From Pseudomonas sp. PSKL.D1 (GTDB lineage: Bacteria > Pseudomonadota > Gammaproteobacteria > Pseudomonadales > Pseudomonadaceae), in contig NZ_CP118607.1 of assembly GCF_028898945.1 (NCBI RefSeq), forward strand, positions 1,598,001-1,662,000: a stretch of DNA of 64,000 nucleotides. Direction: 5' to 3'. Of this stretch, positions 27,314-36,613 are shown one piece after another (position 1 is the first letter of the stretch; the number at the start of each line of letters is the position of its first letter). Position numbers and translations under genes: made by a program. The notes beneath the pieces were generated by a model. That model was not told the origin of the DNA and made no database searches. It was given only the letters and a program-made list of their open reading frames with translations.

Positions 27314-28724
27314 TGATCTCCAGGCGGCCGAGCAGCATGCCGGCAGCCAGAATCCACTTGGCGGCATCCGGCAGCGACGCGTAGTTGCCCGAAGGGCCGA
27401 TCACCTCACCCAGCCCAGGCCCCACACCTGACACCGTACCGGCGGCGCCGGTCAGCGCGGTCATCCAGTCCACGCCCAGCAACGACAGCAGCAGCGCCAT
27501 GACGCAAATGGTGATGGCGAAGAAGAACGAAAACGTCAGGATCGAACGCACGATCTCTTCGTCGAGGCGGTGGCCGTTGTACTTCTGCTTGATCACCGCG
27601 CGTGGGTGGATCAACTGGTTGAGGCTGGCCTTGAGCAGGATGTAGGCCACCTGGAAGCGGAAAATCTTGATCCCGCCTGCCGTTGACCCCGAGCAGCCGC
27701 CGACGAAGCCCAGGTAGAAGAACAGCATCAGCGAGAAGTTGCCCCACAGGCTGTAGTCGCCCAGGGCAAAGCCGGTGGTGGTGACCACCGAGGTTACGTT
27801 CAGCGCCACGTGGCGCAAAGCGTCCAGCCAGTGCAAGTCGGTGGTGGCCCAGTACCAGGTGCCCAGCACCAGCCACGTTACTACCAGCATGCCCAGCAAG
27901 CCCTGCACCTGCTGGTCGCGGATCAATGCCTTGCGGTTGCCGCGCAGGGTGGCCACGTACAGGGTGAATGGCAGGCTGCCCATGATCATCACCACCACAG
28001 CCACCCAGTGCACGGCCGGGATGTCCCACTTGGCCAGCGACTGGTCGGAGGTGGAGAACCCGCCGGTGGAAATGGCCGACATGGCGTGGTTGATTGCATC
28101 GAACGGGCTCATGCCTGCCCACCAGAAGGCCAGGGCACCAATGACCGAGAACCCCACGTATACGCCTACGATCGACTTGGCGACCATGTGCGAGCGCGGC
28201 ATGACCTTTTCCGAGCGGTCGGAAGATTCGGTCTGAAACAGCCGCATGCCACCGATGCGCAGCAGCGGCAGAATCGCCACCGCCATGGCGATAAAGCCGA
28301 TGCCGCCGAGCCAGTGCAGCATCGAGCGCCACATCAGGATGCCCGGCGACATGTTGTCCAGCCCGCTCAGCACGGTCGCGCCGGTGGCGGTAATACCCGA
28401 CATGCTTTCGAAGAAAGCGTCGGTGTAGCTGATGTGCTGCGTCAGCAAAAAGGGCAGGGCGGCGAAGATGCACACCACCAGCCAGCTGCTGACGGTGAGC
28501 AGGTACATGTCCCGCGGGCGCAGGTGCACATGCTCGGGGCGGCCTTGCAGGACCATGGCCAGGCCGGCAACGAAGGTGATCAGGCTGGACCACAGGAACG
28601 AGGGCATGTCGCCGGTGCGCTGGAAGATCACCAGCGTGGCCATGGGCACGACCATGCTGACCGCCAGGGTGATCAGGAAGATGCCGATGAGGAATGCAAT
28701 GATTCTTAAGGTCGGCAACGCCAT
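27270..28724 (-). CDS. trkH: Trk-type potassium uptake protein TrkH
   Basis: 484 residues. Inner-membrane K+ channel subunit built of four membrane-pore-membrane repeats; selectivity-filter glycines are visible in SGITATGATVLSGL, ISTGGFSTSD, VTTTGFALGD and GTVSGVGPGLGEV. It needs TrkA, which is not in this window. Length matches E. coli TrkH (483). It ends inside the convergent AraC gene (44-base overlap). Confidence 0.93.
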   Translation of the reverse strand: MALPTLRIIAFLIGIFLITLAVSMVVPMATLVIFQRTGDMPSFLWSSLITFVAGLAMVLQGRPEHVHLRPRDMYLLTVSSWLVVCIFAALPFLLTQHISYTDAFFESMSGITATGATVLSGLDNMSPGILMWRSMLHWLGGIGFIAMAVAILPLLRIGGMRLFQTESSDRSEKVMPRSHMVAKSIVGVYVGFSVIGALAFWWAGMSPFDAINHAMSAISTGGFSTSDQSLAKWDIPAVHWVAVVVMIMGSLPFTLYVATLRGNRKALIRDQQVQGLLGMLVVTWLVLGTWYWATTDLHWLDALRHVALNVTSVVTTTGFALGDYSLWGNFSLMLFFYLGFVGGCSGSTAGGIKIFRFQVAYILLKASLNQLIHPRAVIKQKYNGHRLDEEIVRSILTFSFFFAITICVMALLLSLLGVDWMTALTGAAGTVSGVGPGLGEVIGPSGNYASLPDAAKWILAAGMLLGRLEIITVLVLLMPAFWRH

Positions 28725-28826
28725 GTGATCTGCTCTGACTCTGAACGGAAGGGCGCCATTCTACCTATGGGTCTGGTGATGTAAACGTTAGAATGGCCGC
28801 ACATTTATCTGCCAGGAGGGTAGCCG

Positions 28827-29384
28827 ATGGAGGCTCTCGACGCATTGCTCAACCGTGTTTCCGTGCCACGCCTGACCGAGCCTGCACCCAATGACGCTCA
28901 GCGCGAAGCGCTGTTCCAGGCGGCGCTGCGCGCGCCAGACCACGGCCAGCTGCGCCCATGGCGTTTTCTGACCATTGAAGGCCAGGCGCGTGAAAAGCTC
29001 GGTGAGCTGTTCGCCGAAGCGGTGCAGCACAAAGGCGATGCCACCCCGGCCGCGCTGGACAAGGCCCGCGCCATGCCGCTGCGCGCGCCGTTGCTGATAG
29101 TGGTGATAGCCAAGCTGCAGGACCATTACAAGGTGCCGAAGGTGGAGCAGCGCCTGGCGGCAGGCTGTGCGGCACATGGCATTCTGATTGCGGCCCATGC
29201 TCAAGGGATTGGCGCGGTGTGGCGTACCGGTGACATGGCGTTTGATGCGCATGTACACAAAGGGCTGGGTATGGCCGAGAACGAAGAGCTGATCGGTTAC
29301 CTGTATGTGGGCACGCCAATGGCCGAGCCGCGCACGGCGCCGGTGCTGGAAACGGCCGAGTTCGTCAGCGCCTGGGGCGAGTGA
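28827..29384 (+). CDS. Nitroreductase family protein, YdjA-like
   Basis: 185 residues. FMN-dependent oxidoreductase fold; starts MEALDALLNRVSVPRLTEPA and has APDHGQLRPWRF and AAHAQGIGAVWRTGD, close to E. coli YdjA, a minimal nitroreductase. Physiological substrate unknown. AGGAGG-like site at 28814-28819 precedes ATG 28827. Single gene, divergent from trkH, convergent with the histidine kinase. Confidence 0.9.
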   Translation: MEALDALLNRVSVPRLTEPAPNDAQREALFQAALRAPDHGQLRPWRFLTIEGQAREKLGELFAEAVQHKGDATPAALDKARAMPLRAPLLIVVIAKLQDHYKVPKVEQRLAAGCAAHGILIAAHAQGIGAVWRTGDMAFDAHVHKGLGMAENEELIGYLYVGTPMAEPRTAPVLETAEFVSAWGE

Positions 29385-29390
29385 GTTTGG

Positions 29391-29493
29391 GGGCTGCTTT
29401 GCAGCCCATCGCGACACAAGGCCGCTCCTACACAGGAATGCGATCCCCCTGTAGGAGCGGCCTTGTGTCGCGAAAGGGCCGCAAAGCGGCCCT
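29391..29493. repeat. Paired extragenic palindrome, class 2
   Basis: Second repeat type: CGACACAAGGCCGCTCCTAC in inverted pair, with outer arms gggctgctttgcagccc and gggccgcaaagcggccc that are themselves small hairpins. Between convergent nitroreductase and kinase genes. Confidence 0.8.
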
Positions 29494-29500
29494 GGCAATC

Positions 29501-30832
29501 TCAGCCTGGTACTTCAACCGTCGGCAACTCCAACCGCGCCAAAAACCCACCCTGCGGATGATTGCCCAACACCAGGCTCCCGCCATGGCGTTCCGCCGCC
29601 TTGCGCGCAATCGCCAGCCCCAGCCCATGCCCCGCCGCCTCCTGCCCCGGCGCTCGGAAGAACGGCTCGCCCAGCTGAGCCAGATGTTCCTCCGCTGCCC
29701 CCGGCCCATGGTCACGCACGCTCAGGATGATCTTGTCCTGCTCGCGCACCGCGCCAATTTCGATCGGCTGCCCCGGTGGGCTGAAGCGCAGCGCATTGCG
29801 CACCAGGTTATCCACGGCTCGCTCCACCAGTGTCGGCCAGCCCTGCAAGGTCAGCCCTGGCTGCGCCTCAAGTTTCACTTCCTGCTCGGGCGCGCTGAGC
29901 TGGGCGTCCTTGCGCACGCTGCCCAGCAGCGCATTCACGTCCACCGGCTCGGCGTGGGCCTGTTCGGCATCGACCCGGGCCAGGGCCAGGATTTCGCTGA
30001 TCAGGTCTTCCAGCCGGTCGCACTCGCGGGTCAGCCGTGGCCACAGCGCCTGGCGCTGTTCAGGCTCGGCACGTTCTGCCAGGGCCAGGGCGATGCGCAG
30101 GCGGGCCAGCGGTGAGCGCAGTTCGTGGGACACATCGCGCAGCAGCTGGCGCTGGCTGCCGATCAGGCTCTGCAGGCGCGCGCCCATCTTGTTGAAGTCC
30201 TTGGCCAGCACGCCAAACTCGTCACGCCTGCCCGCCAGCTGGGCCAGGCTGTTCTGCTGGTAGCTGGCCTGGCCAAGGTCGTGCACCGCGCCGCGCAGGC
30301 GGCTGAGCGGGCGGGTGATGGACAGTGTCACCAACAGGCTGAACAGGGTCAGCACCACCAGCGCTATCCCTAACGCACTCAGCGGCCACAGCAGGCTTTC
30401 ACGGTGCCAGGCGTCCAGCTCCGGGTGCGGAATGCGGTAGATCAACAGGTAGGTCTCGCCGCTGTCGGGGCTGGTGTACTCCTCGGTCAGGCGGCGCCAG
30501 GGCAGGCGGCGTTCGTCATTGTGCTGGCGTGCCTCGAAGGCGGCCGCGCGGCGTGGGAAGGTGCCGGGCACCACGGCGTCGCCGCTGTCGTCGAGCACCT
30601 GCACGTCGACTTTGAAGCGTTGCTTGCGCCGCTCCAGAAACGCCTGGGCCGACTCGATGCCTTCCTGTTCGTAATGCTTGGCCCAGTGGCTGGCCAGCGT
30701 GTTGAGGCCCGGGTGGCGGCTGAGGATCCAGGCGTCCTGGTTGAGCATGTGGCCCAGCAGGATCGACAGGCCGGCAACCAGGGTGATGGCCAGCCAGAAG
30801 CTGGCCAGAATGCGCCAGAACAGAGAACGCAA
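29501..30832 (-). CDS. Cpx-like sensor histidine kinase
   Basis: 443 residues. Membrane segment (LASFWLAITLVAGLSILLGH), periplasmic sensor of about 130 residues, second membrane segment (LSALGIALVVLTLFSLLVTL), HAMP, H-box RDVSHELRSPLARLRIAL and ATPase boxes (VDNLVRNALRFS, DHGPG, GHGLGLAI). I choose TTG at 30832 because AGGAGG (30843-30838 on the minus strand) is five bases away; the GTG at 30838 overlaps the ribosome site itself. Placed 66 bases after a Spy/CpxP-like gene and near a CpxR-like regulator, it is probably an envelope-stress sensor. Confidence 0.87.
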   Translation of the reverse strand: MRSLFWRILASFWLAITLVAGLSILLGHMLNQDAWILSRHPGLNTLASHWAKHYEQEGIESAQAFLERRKQRFKVDVQVLDDSGDAVVPGTFPRRAAAFEARQHNDERRLPWRRLTEEYTSPDSGETYLLIYRIPHPELDAWHRESLLWPLSALGIALVVLTLFSLLVTLSITRPLSRLRGAVHDLGQASYQQNSLAQLAGRRDEFGVLAKDFNKMGARLQSLIGSQRQLLRDVSHELRSPLARLRIALALAERAEPEQRQALWPRLTRECDRLEDLISEILALARVDAEQAHAEPVDVNALLGSVRKDAQLSAPEQEVKLEAQPGLTLQGWPTLVERAVDNLVRNALRFSPPGQPIEIGAVREQDKIILSVRDHGPGAAEEHLAQLGEPFFRAPGQEAAGHGLGLAIARKAAERHGGSLVLGNHPQGGFLARLELPTVEVPG

Positions 30833-30898
30833 GAGCACCTCCTGTAAACAAGAAAAGCCCGGCTCGCTTGGGGGCGGGCCGGGCATTGGGGGTGAAGC

Positions 30899-31315
30899 TT
30901 ACTGGGCCTTGCCGGCTTTTTCAGCTTTCCAGGCTTGGAATTCCTTCCATTCAGCCTTGCGCGCTTCGCGCTCTTTCTGCAGTTCGTCGAACTTCTTCTG
31001 CTGGTCTGGCTTGAGCAGTGCGCGGACCTGGCTGTCGGCCTTGTCATGGCTGGCCTTGAGCTCGTCTTTCATGGCCTTCTGGTCGGCGGCTGGCAGTTTG
31101 GCCAGGTAGCGCTCGGTGATGTCGCGGCGCTGCTTCATTTGCTCGCCCATCAGCTTGCCGATTTGCTGGCGCTGGTCGCGGCTCAGGTCCAGCTGGGCGA
31201 AAGGCGCGTCACCGCGGTGATGCGGGCCGTCGTGGCGCGGGCCGCCTTCTGGCATGGCCATGGCTACGGTCGGCAGGGCGGCGGCGAACATCAGGGCGAT
31301 AAGGGTCTTGCGCAT
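30899..31315 (-). CDS. Spy/CpxP-family periplasmic protein
   Basis: 138 residues. Signal peptide MRKTLIALMFAAALPTVAMA, then a His-rich patch (RHDGPHHRGD) and a helical domain with two LTxxQ-like motifs (LDLSRDQRQQIGKLM about 44-58; LLKPDQQKKFDEL about 99-111). Spy is an ATP-independent chaperone; CpxP restrains the CpxA kinase. The position directly before the kinase gene, on the same strand, suggests feedback on that kinase. The His patch could bind metal. Confidence 0.87.
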   Translation of the reverse strand: MRKTLIALMFAAALPTVAMAMPEGGPRHDGPHHRGDAPFAQLDLSRDQRQQIGKLMGEQMKQRRDITERYLAKLPAADQKAMKDELKASHDKADSQVRALLKPDQQKKFDELQKEREARKAEWKEFQAWKAEKAGKAQ

Positions 31316-31443
31316 GGTGTTTCTCCTTTCATGGGCCGGCGTTTACCGGATGAGCTCAGTCTAGGGAGAACAAGGTCAAGCGCAGTCAGCGGACGGTAAA
31401 GGCTCGGTAAAGATGAAAGGCAATGTAAACGCTGGCGTAATCC

Positions 31444-31545
31444 CTGTAGGAGCGGATTTACCGAGACGTCGGACCGCCGCGATCACCGGCGAAGCCGGTG
31501 CCATGCACCGAGTTGTCTGCATCGCGGCTAAAGCCGCTCCTACAG
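31444..31545. repeat. Degenerate extragenic palindrome pair
   Basis: CTGTAGGAGCGGATTTACCG at the left and GCGGCTAAAGCCGCTCCTACAG at the right face each other around a 60-base centre that includes an ACCGGCGAAGCCGGT hairpin. The right arm contains the stop codon of the response regulator. Confidence 0.65.
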
Positions 31546-32217
31546 GCTGTAGTAATAGCCGCGGCTGCGCAGCGCAACGATGCGCGGGCGACCATCGGCA
31601 TGCGGGCCGATCTTTTTGCGCAGGTTGCTCACGTGCATGTCCAGGCTGCGGTCGTACAGCGTCAGCTTGCGGCCCAGGCCGATTTGCGCAAGGTCCTGTT
31701 TGTCCAGCGGCTCGCCCGGCTGGCGCAGCAGCGCTTCGAGGATGCGGCTTTCGGACAGGGTCAGGCTCATCTCCCGGCCATCGATGCTGACCACGCCACG
31801 TACCGGGCTGAACGCCAGGTCGCCGATTTCAACTTGCGTGGTGATGGCGGTGGGGTGGCTGCGGCGCAGCACGGCGCGCAGGCGCGCGGTGAGTTCACGA
31901 GGGTCGCACGGTTTGGCCAGGTAATCGTCGGCGCCCAGTTCCAGGCCGAGGATACGGTCCAGCGGTTCGCCGCGTGCCGACAGCATCAGCACGGGCAGTT
32001 CGGCATGGTCGCTGCGCAGTTGCTTGAGCAGCTCCAGGCCGCTGCCATCTGGCAACATCACGTCCAGCACCACCGCGGCCGGGGCTTGCTCGGCCAAGGC
32101 CTGGCGCGCGCTCTGCCCATCGTGGCAGGCGCGGACGGTAAACCCTTCCTGGGTCAGCCAGCTGCCGAGCAGCTCGCAGAGTTCCTGGTCATCATCAATC
32201 AGTAACAGCTCGCTCAT
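31540..32217 (-). CDS. CpxR-like OmpR-family response regulator
   Basis: 225 residues. Receiver domain (LLIDDDQELCELL; phosphorylation Asp in AVVLDVMLPDGSG, about residue 53; LMLSARGEP; Lys in LAKPCDPREL) and winged-helix domain with LTLYDRSLDMHVSNLRKKIG and LRSRGYYYSL, closely resembling CpxR. The stop codon TAG falls in the palindrome arm at 31539-31545. A 224-base gap with the palindrome separates it from the Spy-like gene, so the regulator is probably transcribed apart from the Spy-kinase pair or its messenger is processed there. Confidence 0.9.
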   Translation of the reverse strand: MSELLLIDDDQELCELLGSWLTQEGFTVRACHDGQSARQALAEQAPAAVVLDVMLPDGSGLELLKQLRSDHAELPVLMLSARGEPLDRILGLELGADDYLAKPCDPRELTARLRAVLRRSHPTAITTQVEIGDLAFSPVRGVVSIDGREMSLTLSESRILEALLRQPGEPLDKQDLAQIGLGRKLTLYDRSLDMHVSNLRKKIGPHADGRPRIVALRSRGYYYSL

Positions 32218-32296
32218 GACTCACTCAATTCAAATCGACGGCGTCTGACGCGCCTGCCAGTGGCAAAGATACCTCAGGCGCCATCAATTTTATCGG

Positions 32297-32596
32297 CTAG
32301 GGCAAGACTTGCTTGAAGGGCTTGACGATAACCTTGTCGTACACGCCCGCGGCAATGTACGGGTCGGCGTCGGCCCAGGCCTGTGCGGCGGCCAGCGAAT
32401 CGAACTCGGCGACGATCAGGCTGCCGCTGAAACCGGCTTCACCCGGGTCGTTGCTGTCAATGGCCGGGTGCGGACCGGCCAGCACCACGCGGCCTTCGGC
32501 CTTGAGCTGCTGCAGGCGCTCGATGTGCGCCGGGCGGGCGGCCAGGCGTTTTTCCAGGGAGTTCGCGACGTCGCTGGCAATGATGGCGTAGAGCAT
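32297..32596 (-). CDS. YciI-family protein
   Basis: 99 residues. Ferredoxin-like fold family with the conserved His/Asp pair in [21 protein letters not shown] and [16 protein letters not shown]. Function uncertain; a peroxidase- or muconolactone isomerase-like pocket is predicted. ATG at 32596 ([14 protein letters not shown]) is chosen; the in-frame ATG 60 bases upstream lies inside yciB. One base separates it from the yciB stop, so they form an operon as in many proteobacteria. Confidence 0.9.
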   Translation of the reverse strand: MLYAIIASDVANSLEKRLAARPAHIERLQQLKAEGRVVLAGPHPAIDSNDPGEAGFSGSLIVAEFDSLAAAQAWADADPYIAAGVYDKVIVKPFKQVLP

Positions 32597-32597
32597 G

Positions 32598-33191
32598 TCA
32601 ATCCTTGGTTTTGGAGGTGGACGGGTCGTCGTGCAGGTGGCGCGACAGGTACACACCCTGCGCCACGAGGAAGATTACGGTCATGCCCAGGCTGCCGAAC
32701 ACTTTGAAGTCGACCCAGAAGTCCTGGAAGGTGAAGGCCACGAACAGGTTGGCGGCGCCGCAGAACAGGAAAAATGCGATCCAGGCCAGGTTCAGGCGGC
32801 CCCACACGGCGTCAGGCAGGCTCAGGGCGTGGCCCATGATGCGTTTGATCAGTACCCGGTCGCCGATGAAGTGGCTGCCGGCAAAGGCCAGGGCAAACAG
32901 CCAGTTGACCACCGGCGCCTTCCACTTGAGGAAGGTTTCGCTATGGAAGGCCAGGGTAAGGCCACCGAACACAAGGCAGGCCACCAGCGTCAGCCACTGG
33001 CCTTTCTCCAGCTTGCGCTGGCGCAGGAACAGCAGGCCGTACACCACCAGCGAACTGGCGATCAGCATGGCCGTGGCACTGTAGATACCGCCGAATTCGA
33101 AGCTGTGCCCAGCCACTTCCACGGGGCGCGGGTCGAGCTTGTAGACGATGAAGAACAGCAGCAGCGGAATGAAATCGATGAATTGTTTCAC
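32598..33191 (-). CDS. yciB: Intracellular septation protein A family (YciB/IspZ)
   Basis: 197 residues with five to six membrane segments. GTG at 33191 gives [19 protein letters not shown], the invariant family N-terminus; the in-frame ATG 69 bases upstream is unlikely. Further family blocks: [20 protein letters not shown] and [16 protein letters not shown]. Role in cell-envelope synthesis and septation, interacting with divisome proteins in E. coli. Divergent from the PHP gene, convergent with nothing, upstream of yciI. Confidence 0.92.
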   Translation of the reverse strand: MKQFIDFIPLLLFFIVYKLDPRPVEVAGHSFEFGGIYSATAMLIASSLVVYGLLFLRQRKLEKGQWLTLVACLVFGGLTLAFHSETFLKWKAPVVNWLFALAFAGSHFIGDRVLIKRIMGHALSLPDAVWGRLNLAWIAFFLFCGAANLFVAFTFQDFWVDFKVFGSLGMTVIFLVAQGVYLSRHLHDDPSTSKTKD

Positions 33192-33258
33192 AATGGGAGC
33201 CAGAATCGGGATGTGACGGCATAATAACAAACATCGAATCCAGCGAAAGCGCTCCTCC

Positions 33259-34119
33259 ATGAATGTTGATCTGCACTGTCACAGCACGGCCTCCGATGGC
33301 GCCCTGGCGCCTTCGGTTCTGGTCGCCCGCGCCCATGAGCACGGGGTGCAAACGCTGGCGCTTACCGACCACGACACCATCGAAGGCCTGCCCGAGGCGC
33401 GTCAGGCGTGCCGCGAGCTGGGCATGCGCTGGGTCAGCGGGGTGGAGATGTCGTGCACCTGGGGCGGCGCGACCATTCACGTGCTGGGCTATGATTTCCC
33501 GCTTGACGCACCGCCGCTGCTGGAGGCCATCGAGGCCTTGCACCGCGGCCGCTGGCTGCGCGCCGAAGAAATCGACAAACGGTTGGCCGCCAAGGGCATG
33601 CCGGGCGCCCTCGAAGGTGCCCGCGCCGTGCAGCAGGAGCTGGGCGACAGCGGCAACGCCCCGGCGCGCCCGCATTTTGCCGAGTTCCTGGTGCGTGCCG
33701 GCCACGTCAAGGACCGCGCCGAGGCGTTTCGCAAGTGGCTGGGGGCCGGCAAGCTGGGCGACGTCAAGCTGCACTGGCCGACGCTTGAGGAAACCGTTGC
33801 CACCCTGCGGCAGTCCAAAGCGTGGGTGAGCCTGGCGCATCCCATGCACTACGATCTGACCCGCAGCAAGCGCAGGCGGCTGATTGCCGACTATATTCAG
33901 GCAGGCGGGCAGGCGCTTGAAGTGGTCAACGGAATGATGCCGGCCGAGCAGGTGGGCACGATGTCCATCCTCACCCGTGAGTTCGGCCTGCTGGCAAGCG
34001 CTGGCAGCGACTTCCACGGCCCCGGCACCTGGGGCGAGATCGGTGCCTACCGGCCATTGCCCGAGGACCTGCCACCCCTGTGGCGTCGATTCAGCCATGA
34101 ACAGCCTTTGGCGGTATGA
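33259..34119 (+). CDS. PHP-domain phosphoesterase (YciV/TrpH, RNase AM family)
   Basis: 286 residues. Metal ligands of the PHP fold are visible: [13 protein letters not shown] (about 4-16), LTDHDTIEG (about 35), SGVEMSC (about 63) and HPMHYD (about 194), ending with [11 protein letters not shown] (about 250). E. coli YciV (RNase AM) trims 5' ends of structured RNAs; the related Chromobacterium enzyme removes 3'-phosphate from pAp-type nucleotides. Its end (34119) is followed by yciO and scpAB in the same direction. Confidence 0.92.
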   Translation: MNVDLHCHSTASDGALAPSVLVARAHEHGVQTLALTDHDTIEGLPEARQACRELGMRWVSGVEMSCTWGGATIHVLGYDFPLDAPPLLEAIEALHRGRWLRAEEIDKRLAAKGMPGALEGARAVQQELGDSGNAPARPHFAEFLVRAGHVKDRAEAFRKWLGAGKLGDVKLHWPTLEETVATLRQSKAWVSLAHPMHYDLTRSKRRRLIADYIQAGGQALEVVNGMMPAEQVGTMSILTREFGLLASAGSDFHGPGTWGEIGAYRPLPEDLPPLWRRFSHEQPLAV

Positions 34120-34132
34120 ACAGGACGACTAC

Positions 34133-34762
34133 GTGAGCCAATTTTTCCAGATTCATCCGGAGAACCCGCAACCGCGGCTGATCCGCCAGGCGGTGGAGAT
34201 CATTCGCAAGGGCGGAGTGGTGGTTTACCCCACCGATTCGGCCTATGCACTGGGTTGCCAGATTGGCGACAAGGCGGCCATCGAGCGTGTGCGGCGCTTG
34301 CGCGGGCTGGATAAAACCCACAATTTCACACTGATGTGCTGCGACATGTCGCAGCTGGGCCTGTACGCCAAGGTCGACACCGGCACGTTCCGCCTGCTCA
34401 AGGCCCATGTGCCGGGGCCTTATACCTTTATCCTCAATGGCACCCGTGAAGTGCCGCGCCTGCTGCTGCACGAAAAGCGCCGCACCATCGGCCTGCGCGT
34501 GCCAGACCATGCCATCACCCTGGCGCTGCTGGCCGAGCTGGGCGAGCCGTTGATGAGCGTGAGCCTGATCCTGCCCGGCGATAATGAGCCGATGGTCGAC
34601 CCCTATGAGATTCGCCAACGTCTGGAGCATCACGTGGACCTGGTGATCGATGGCGGTTTCGGCGACCTCAAGGCGTCCACCATCATCGACTTGTCCGGCG
34701 ACCAGGCCGAACTGATCCGCGAAGGATGCGGCGACCCTACGCCGTTCATGGCCAACGCGTGA
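34133..34762 (+). CDS. yciO: YciO/Sua5-family L-threonylcarbamoyladenylate synthase-like protein
   Basis: 209 residues. Sua5/YrdC fold: GGVVVYPTDSAYALGCQIGD (about 23-42) is the substrate pocket, then LRGLDKTHNFTLMC. YciO is a paralogue of TsaC with weaker threonylcarbamoyl-AMP activity. GTG at 34133 (reads SQFFQIHPENPQ after the start) follows AGGA and matches the family N-terminus; an in-frame ATG at 34097 would overlap the PHP gene. Its stop overlaps the scpA start as GTGA. Confidence 0.87.
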   Translation: MSQFFQIHPENPQPRLIRQAVEIIRKGGVVVYPTDSAYALGCQIGDKAAIERVRRLRGLDKTHNFTLMCCDMSQLGLYAKVDTGTFRLLKAHVPGPYTFILNGTREVPRLLLHEKRRTIGLRVPDHAITLALLAELGEPLMSVSLILPGDNEPMVDPYEIRQRLEHHVDLVIDGGFGDLKASTIIDLSGDQAELIREGCGDPTPFMANA

Positions 34763-35613
34763 ATCAGCCAGTAGCTCCCGAAGCCCCGGTGATTGAGGCC
34801 GAGGCGCCGCAGCAGTTGCAACTGGCGCTGGTTTACGGTGAAGCCCTGACCGAGATGCCGCTGGACCTGTACATCCCGCCGGACGCGCTCGAAGTCATCC
34901 TCGAAGCCTTCGAAGGCCCGCTGGACCTGCTGCTGTACCTGATCCGCAAGCAGAACATCGACATCCTCGACATCCCCGTGGCGGAAATCACCCGCCAGTA
35001 CATGGGCTATGTCGAGCTGATGAAAAGCGTGCGCCTGGAACTGGCTGCCGAATACCTGGTGATGGCCGCCATGCTGGCCGAGATCAAGTCGCGCATGCTG
35101 CTGCCGCGCTCGGCCGAGGTGGAGGAAGAAGAGGGCGACCCGCGCGCCGAGCTGATCCGCCGGCTGCAGGAGTACGAGCGCTTCAAGGCCGCCGCCGAGG
35201 GCATCGACGAGCTGCCACGGGTGGGCCGTGATGTGGTGGTGCCGCAACTGGAAGCGCCCCAGGCCAAGGTGCGCAAGCTGCTGCCGCAGGTGAGCCTGGA
35301 AGAGCTGCTGGTGTCCATGGCCGAGGTCATGCGCCGCAACGATCTGTTCGAAAGCCACCAGATCACCCGCGAGACGTTGTCGACCCGCGAGCGCATGAGC
35401 GAAGTGCTGGAGCGCCTCAAAGGCGGCGGTTTTGTGCCGTTTGTCGAGCTGTTCACGGTGGACGAGGGCAAGCTTGGCGTGGTGGTGACCTTCATGGCGA
35501 TTCTTGAGCTGGTGAAGGAGCAACTGATCGAACTGGTGCAGAATGAGCCTTTTGCGCCGATCCATGTCCGGGTGCGTGCCGAGTCTGTCGAAAAAGCTGA
35601 TGAACCTGAATGA
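34759..35613 (+). CDS. scpA: Segregation and condensation protein A (kleisin)
   Basis: 284 residues. Kleisin subunit bridging SMC-like proteins. Core FEGPLDLLLYLIRKQNIDILDIPV (about 53-76, cited in two parts: FEGPLDLLLYLIRKQ and NIDILDIPV), then ITRQYMGYVELM and LAAEYLVMAAMLAEIKSRMLL, and a C-terminal winged helix (FVPFVELFT). GTG at 34759 overlaps the yciO stop. An N-terminal extension of about 45 residues before the domain is Pro/Ala/Gln-rich. In pseudomonads ScpAB accompanies SMC alongside MksBEF. Confidence 0.93.
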   Translation: MNQPVAPEAPVIEAEAPQQLQLALVYGEALTEMPLDLYIPPDALEVILEAFEGPLDLLLYLIRKQNIDILDIPVAEITRQYMGYVELMKSVRLELAAEYLVMAAMLAEIKSRMLLPRSAEVEEEEGDPRAELIRRLQEYERFKAAAEGIDELPRVGRDVVVPQLEAPQAKVRKLLPQVSLEELLVSMAEVMRRNDLFESHQITRETLSTRERMSEVLERLKGGGFVPFVELFTVDEGKLGVVVTFMAILELVKEQLIELVQNEPFAPIHVRVRAESVEKADEPE

Positions 35614-36367
35614 ACCCCGCGACCTGGCGTCGCTGATCGAAGCGTTTCTGCTGGCCTCGGGCAAGCCGCAATCCCTTGAGCGGCTGTATGAGTTGTTCGA
35701 AGAGGCCGAGCGCCCCGAGCCCAAGGTGTTCAAGAAGGCGCTGGAAGTGCTGGGCAAGTCCTGCGCGGGCCGCGCGTTCGAACTCAAGGAAGTGGCCAGC
35801 GGTTATCGCCTGCAAATTCGTGAAGACTTTGCCCCGTGGGTAGGCCGGCTCTGGGAGGAACGCCCGCAGCGGTATTCCCGTGCGTTGCTCGAAACCATGG
35901 CGCTGATTGCCTATCGCCAACCGATTACCCGTGGCGAGATCGAGGACGTGCGTGGGGTGGCGGTCAACAGCAACATCATCAAGACGTTGATGGAGCGCGA
36001 GTGGATCCGCGTGGTCGGGTACCGCGAGGTGCCCGGGCGGCCGGCGATGTTTGCCACGACCAAGGCGTTTCTCGACCATTTCAACCTGAAGAGCCTGGAC
36101 GAGCTGCCGGCATTGGCAGAATTGCGTGCATTGGAGCCTGAGCCGGAGCCGCTGCTTGACCCGGATGATGCGCCGGTGCCCGCGCATTTGCAGGCGTTGG
36201 CCGATGCCAGCCTGGCTGAGGAAGAAGCGGCGTGCGAGCCGAAAGAAGAGACCAGCTTCAGGACTTTGTTGGTGGAACTGGATGCTATGGAAGAGGGCCT
36301 CAAGACTGATTTCGACGATTTGCGCGAAGAAGAGGTTGGGGAGGCTGAGGACAAGCTGCAGCCTTGA
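35600..36367 (+). CDS. scpB: Segregation and condensation protein B
   Basis: 255 residues. Two winged-helix domains: LIEAFLLASGKPQSLERLYELF (cited as LIEAFLLASGKPQ) near the start and LLETMALIAYRQPITRGEIE (about 95-114) followed by VAVNSNIIKTLMEREWIRVVG. ATG at 35600 (MNLNEPRDLASL) overlaps the end of scpA by 14 bases. The last 70 residues form an acidic, low-complexity tail (Glu/Asp/Pro-rich), which varies among species. Confidence 0.92.
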   Translation: MNLNEPRDLASLIEAFLLASGKPQSLERLYELFEEAERPEPKVFKKALEVLGKSCAGRAFELKEVASGYRLQIREDFAPWVGRLWEERPQRYSRALLETMALIAYRQPITRGEIEDVRGVAVNSNIIKTLMEREWIRVVGYREVPGRPAMFATTKAFLDHFNLKSLDELPALAELRALEPEPEPLLDPDDAPVPAHLQALADASLAEEEAACEPKEETSFRTLLVELDAMEEGLKTDFDDLREEEVGEAEDKLQP

Positions 36368-36385
36368 ACCTTCTTGAGCGTGTGC

Positions 36386-36462
36386 GGGCCCTATCGCGGA
36401 TAAATCCGCTCCTACAGGGCTGGCATGAACTTGTAGGAGCGGATTTATCCGCGATAGGGCCG
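36386..36462. repeat. Paired extragenic palindrome, class 1
   Basis: GGGCCCTATCGCGG at 36386 faces CCGCGATAGGGCC ending 36462, with two REP cores between. It separates scpB from rluB, both on the plus strand, so here it would act as a 3' structure of the scpAB transcript. Confidence 0.82.
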
Positions 36463-36613
36463 GCAGCCTCCACACACGACCACCCGGCTGAATTACCGCC
36501 AGCAGCCCACAAATCGCACTACGCTCCAAGGCCTGAACCGCGTATGATGCGCGGCCCTTTGGCGCTTCAGTCGCCAAAACCCACATTTCATTCCTACACC
36601 GGGAGGTGCCCAG

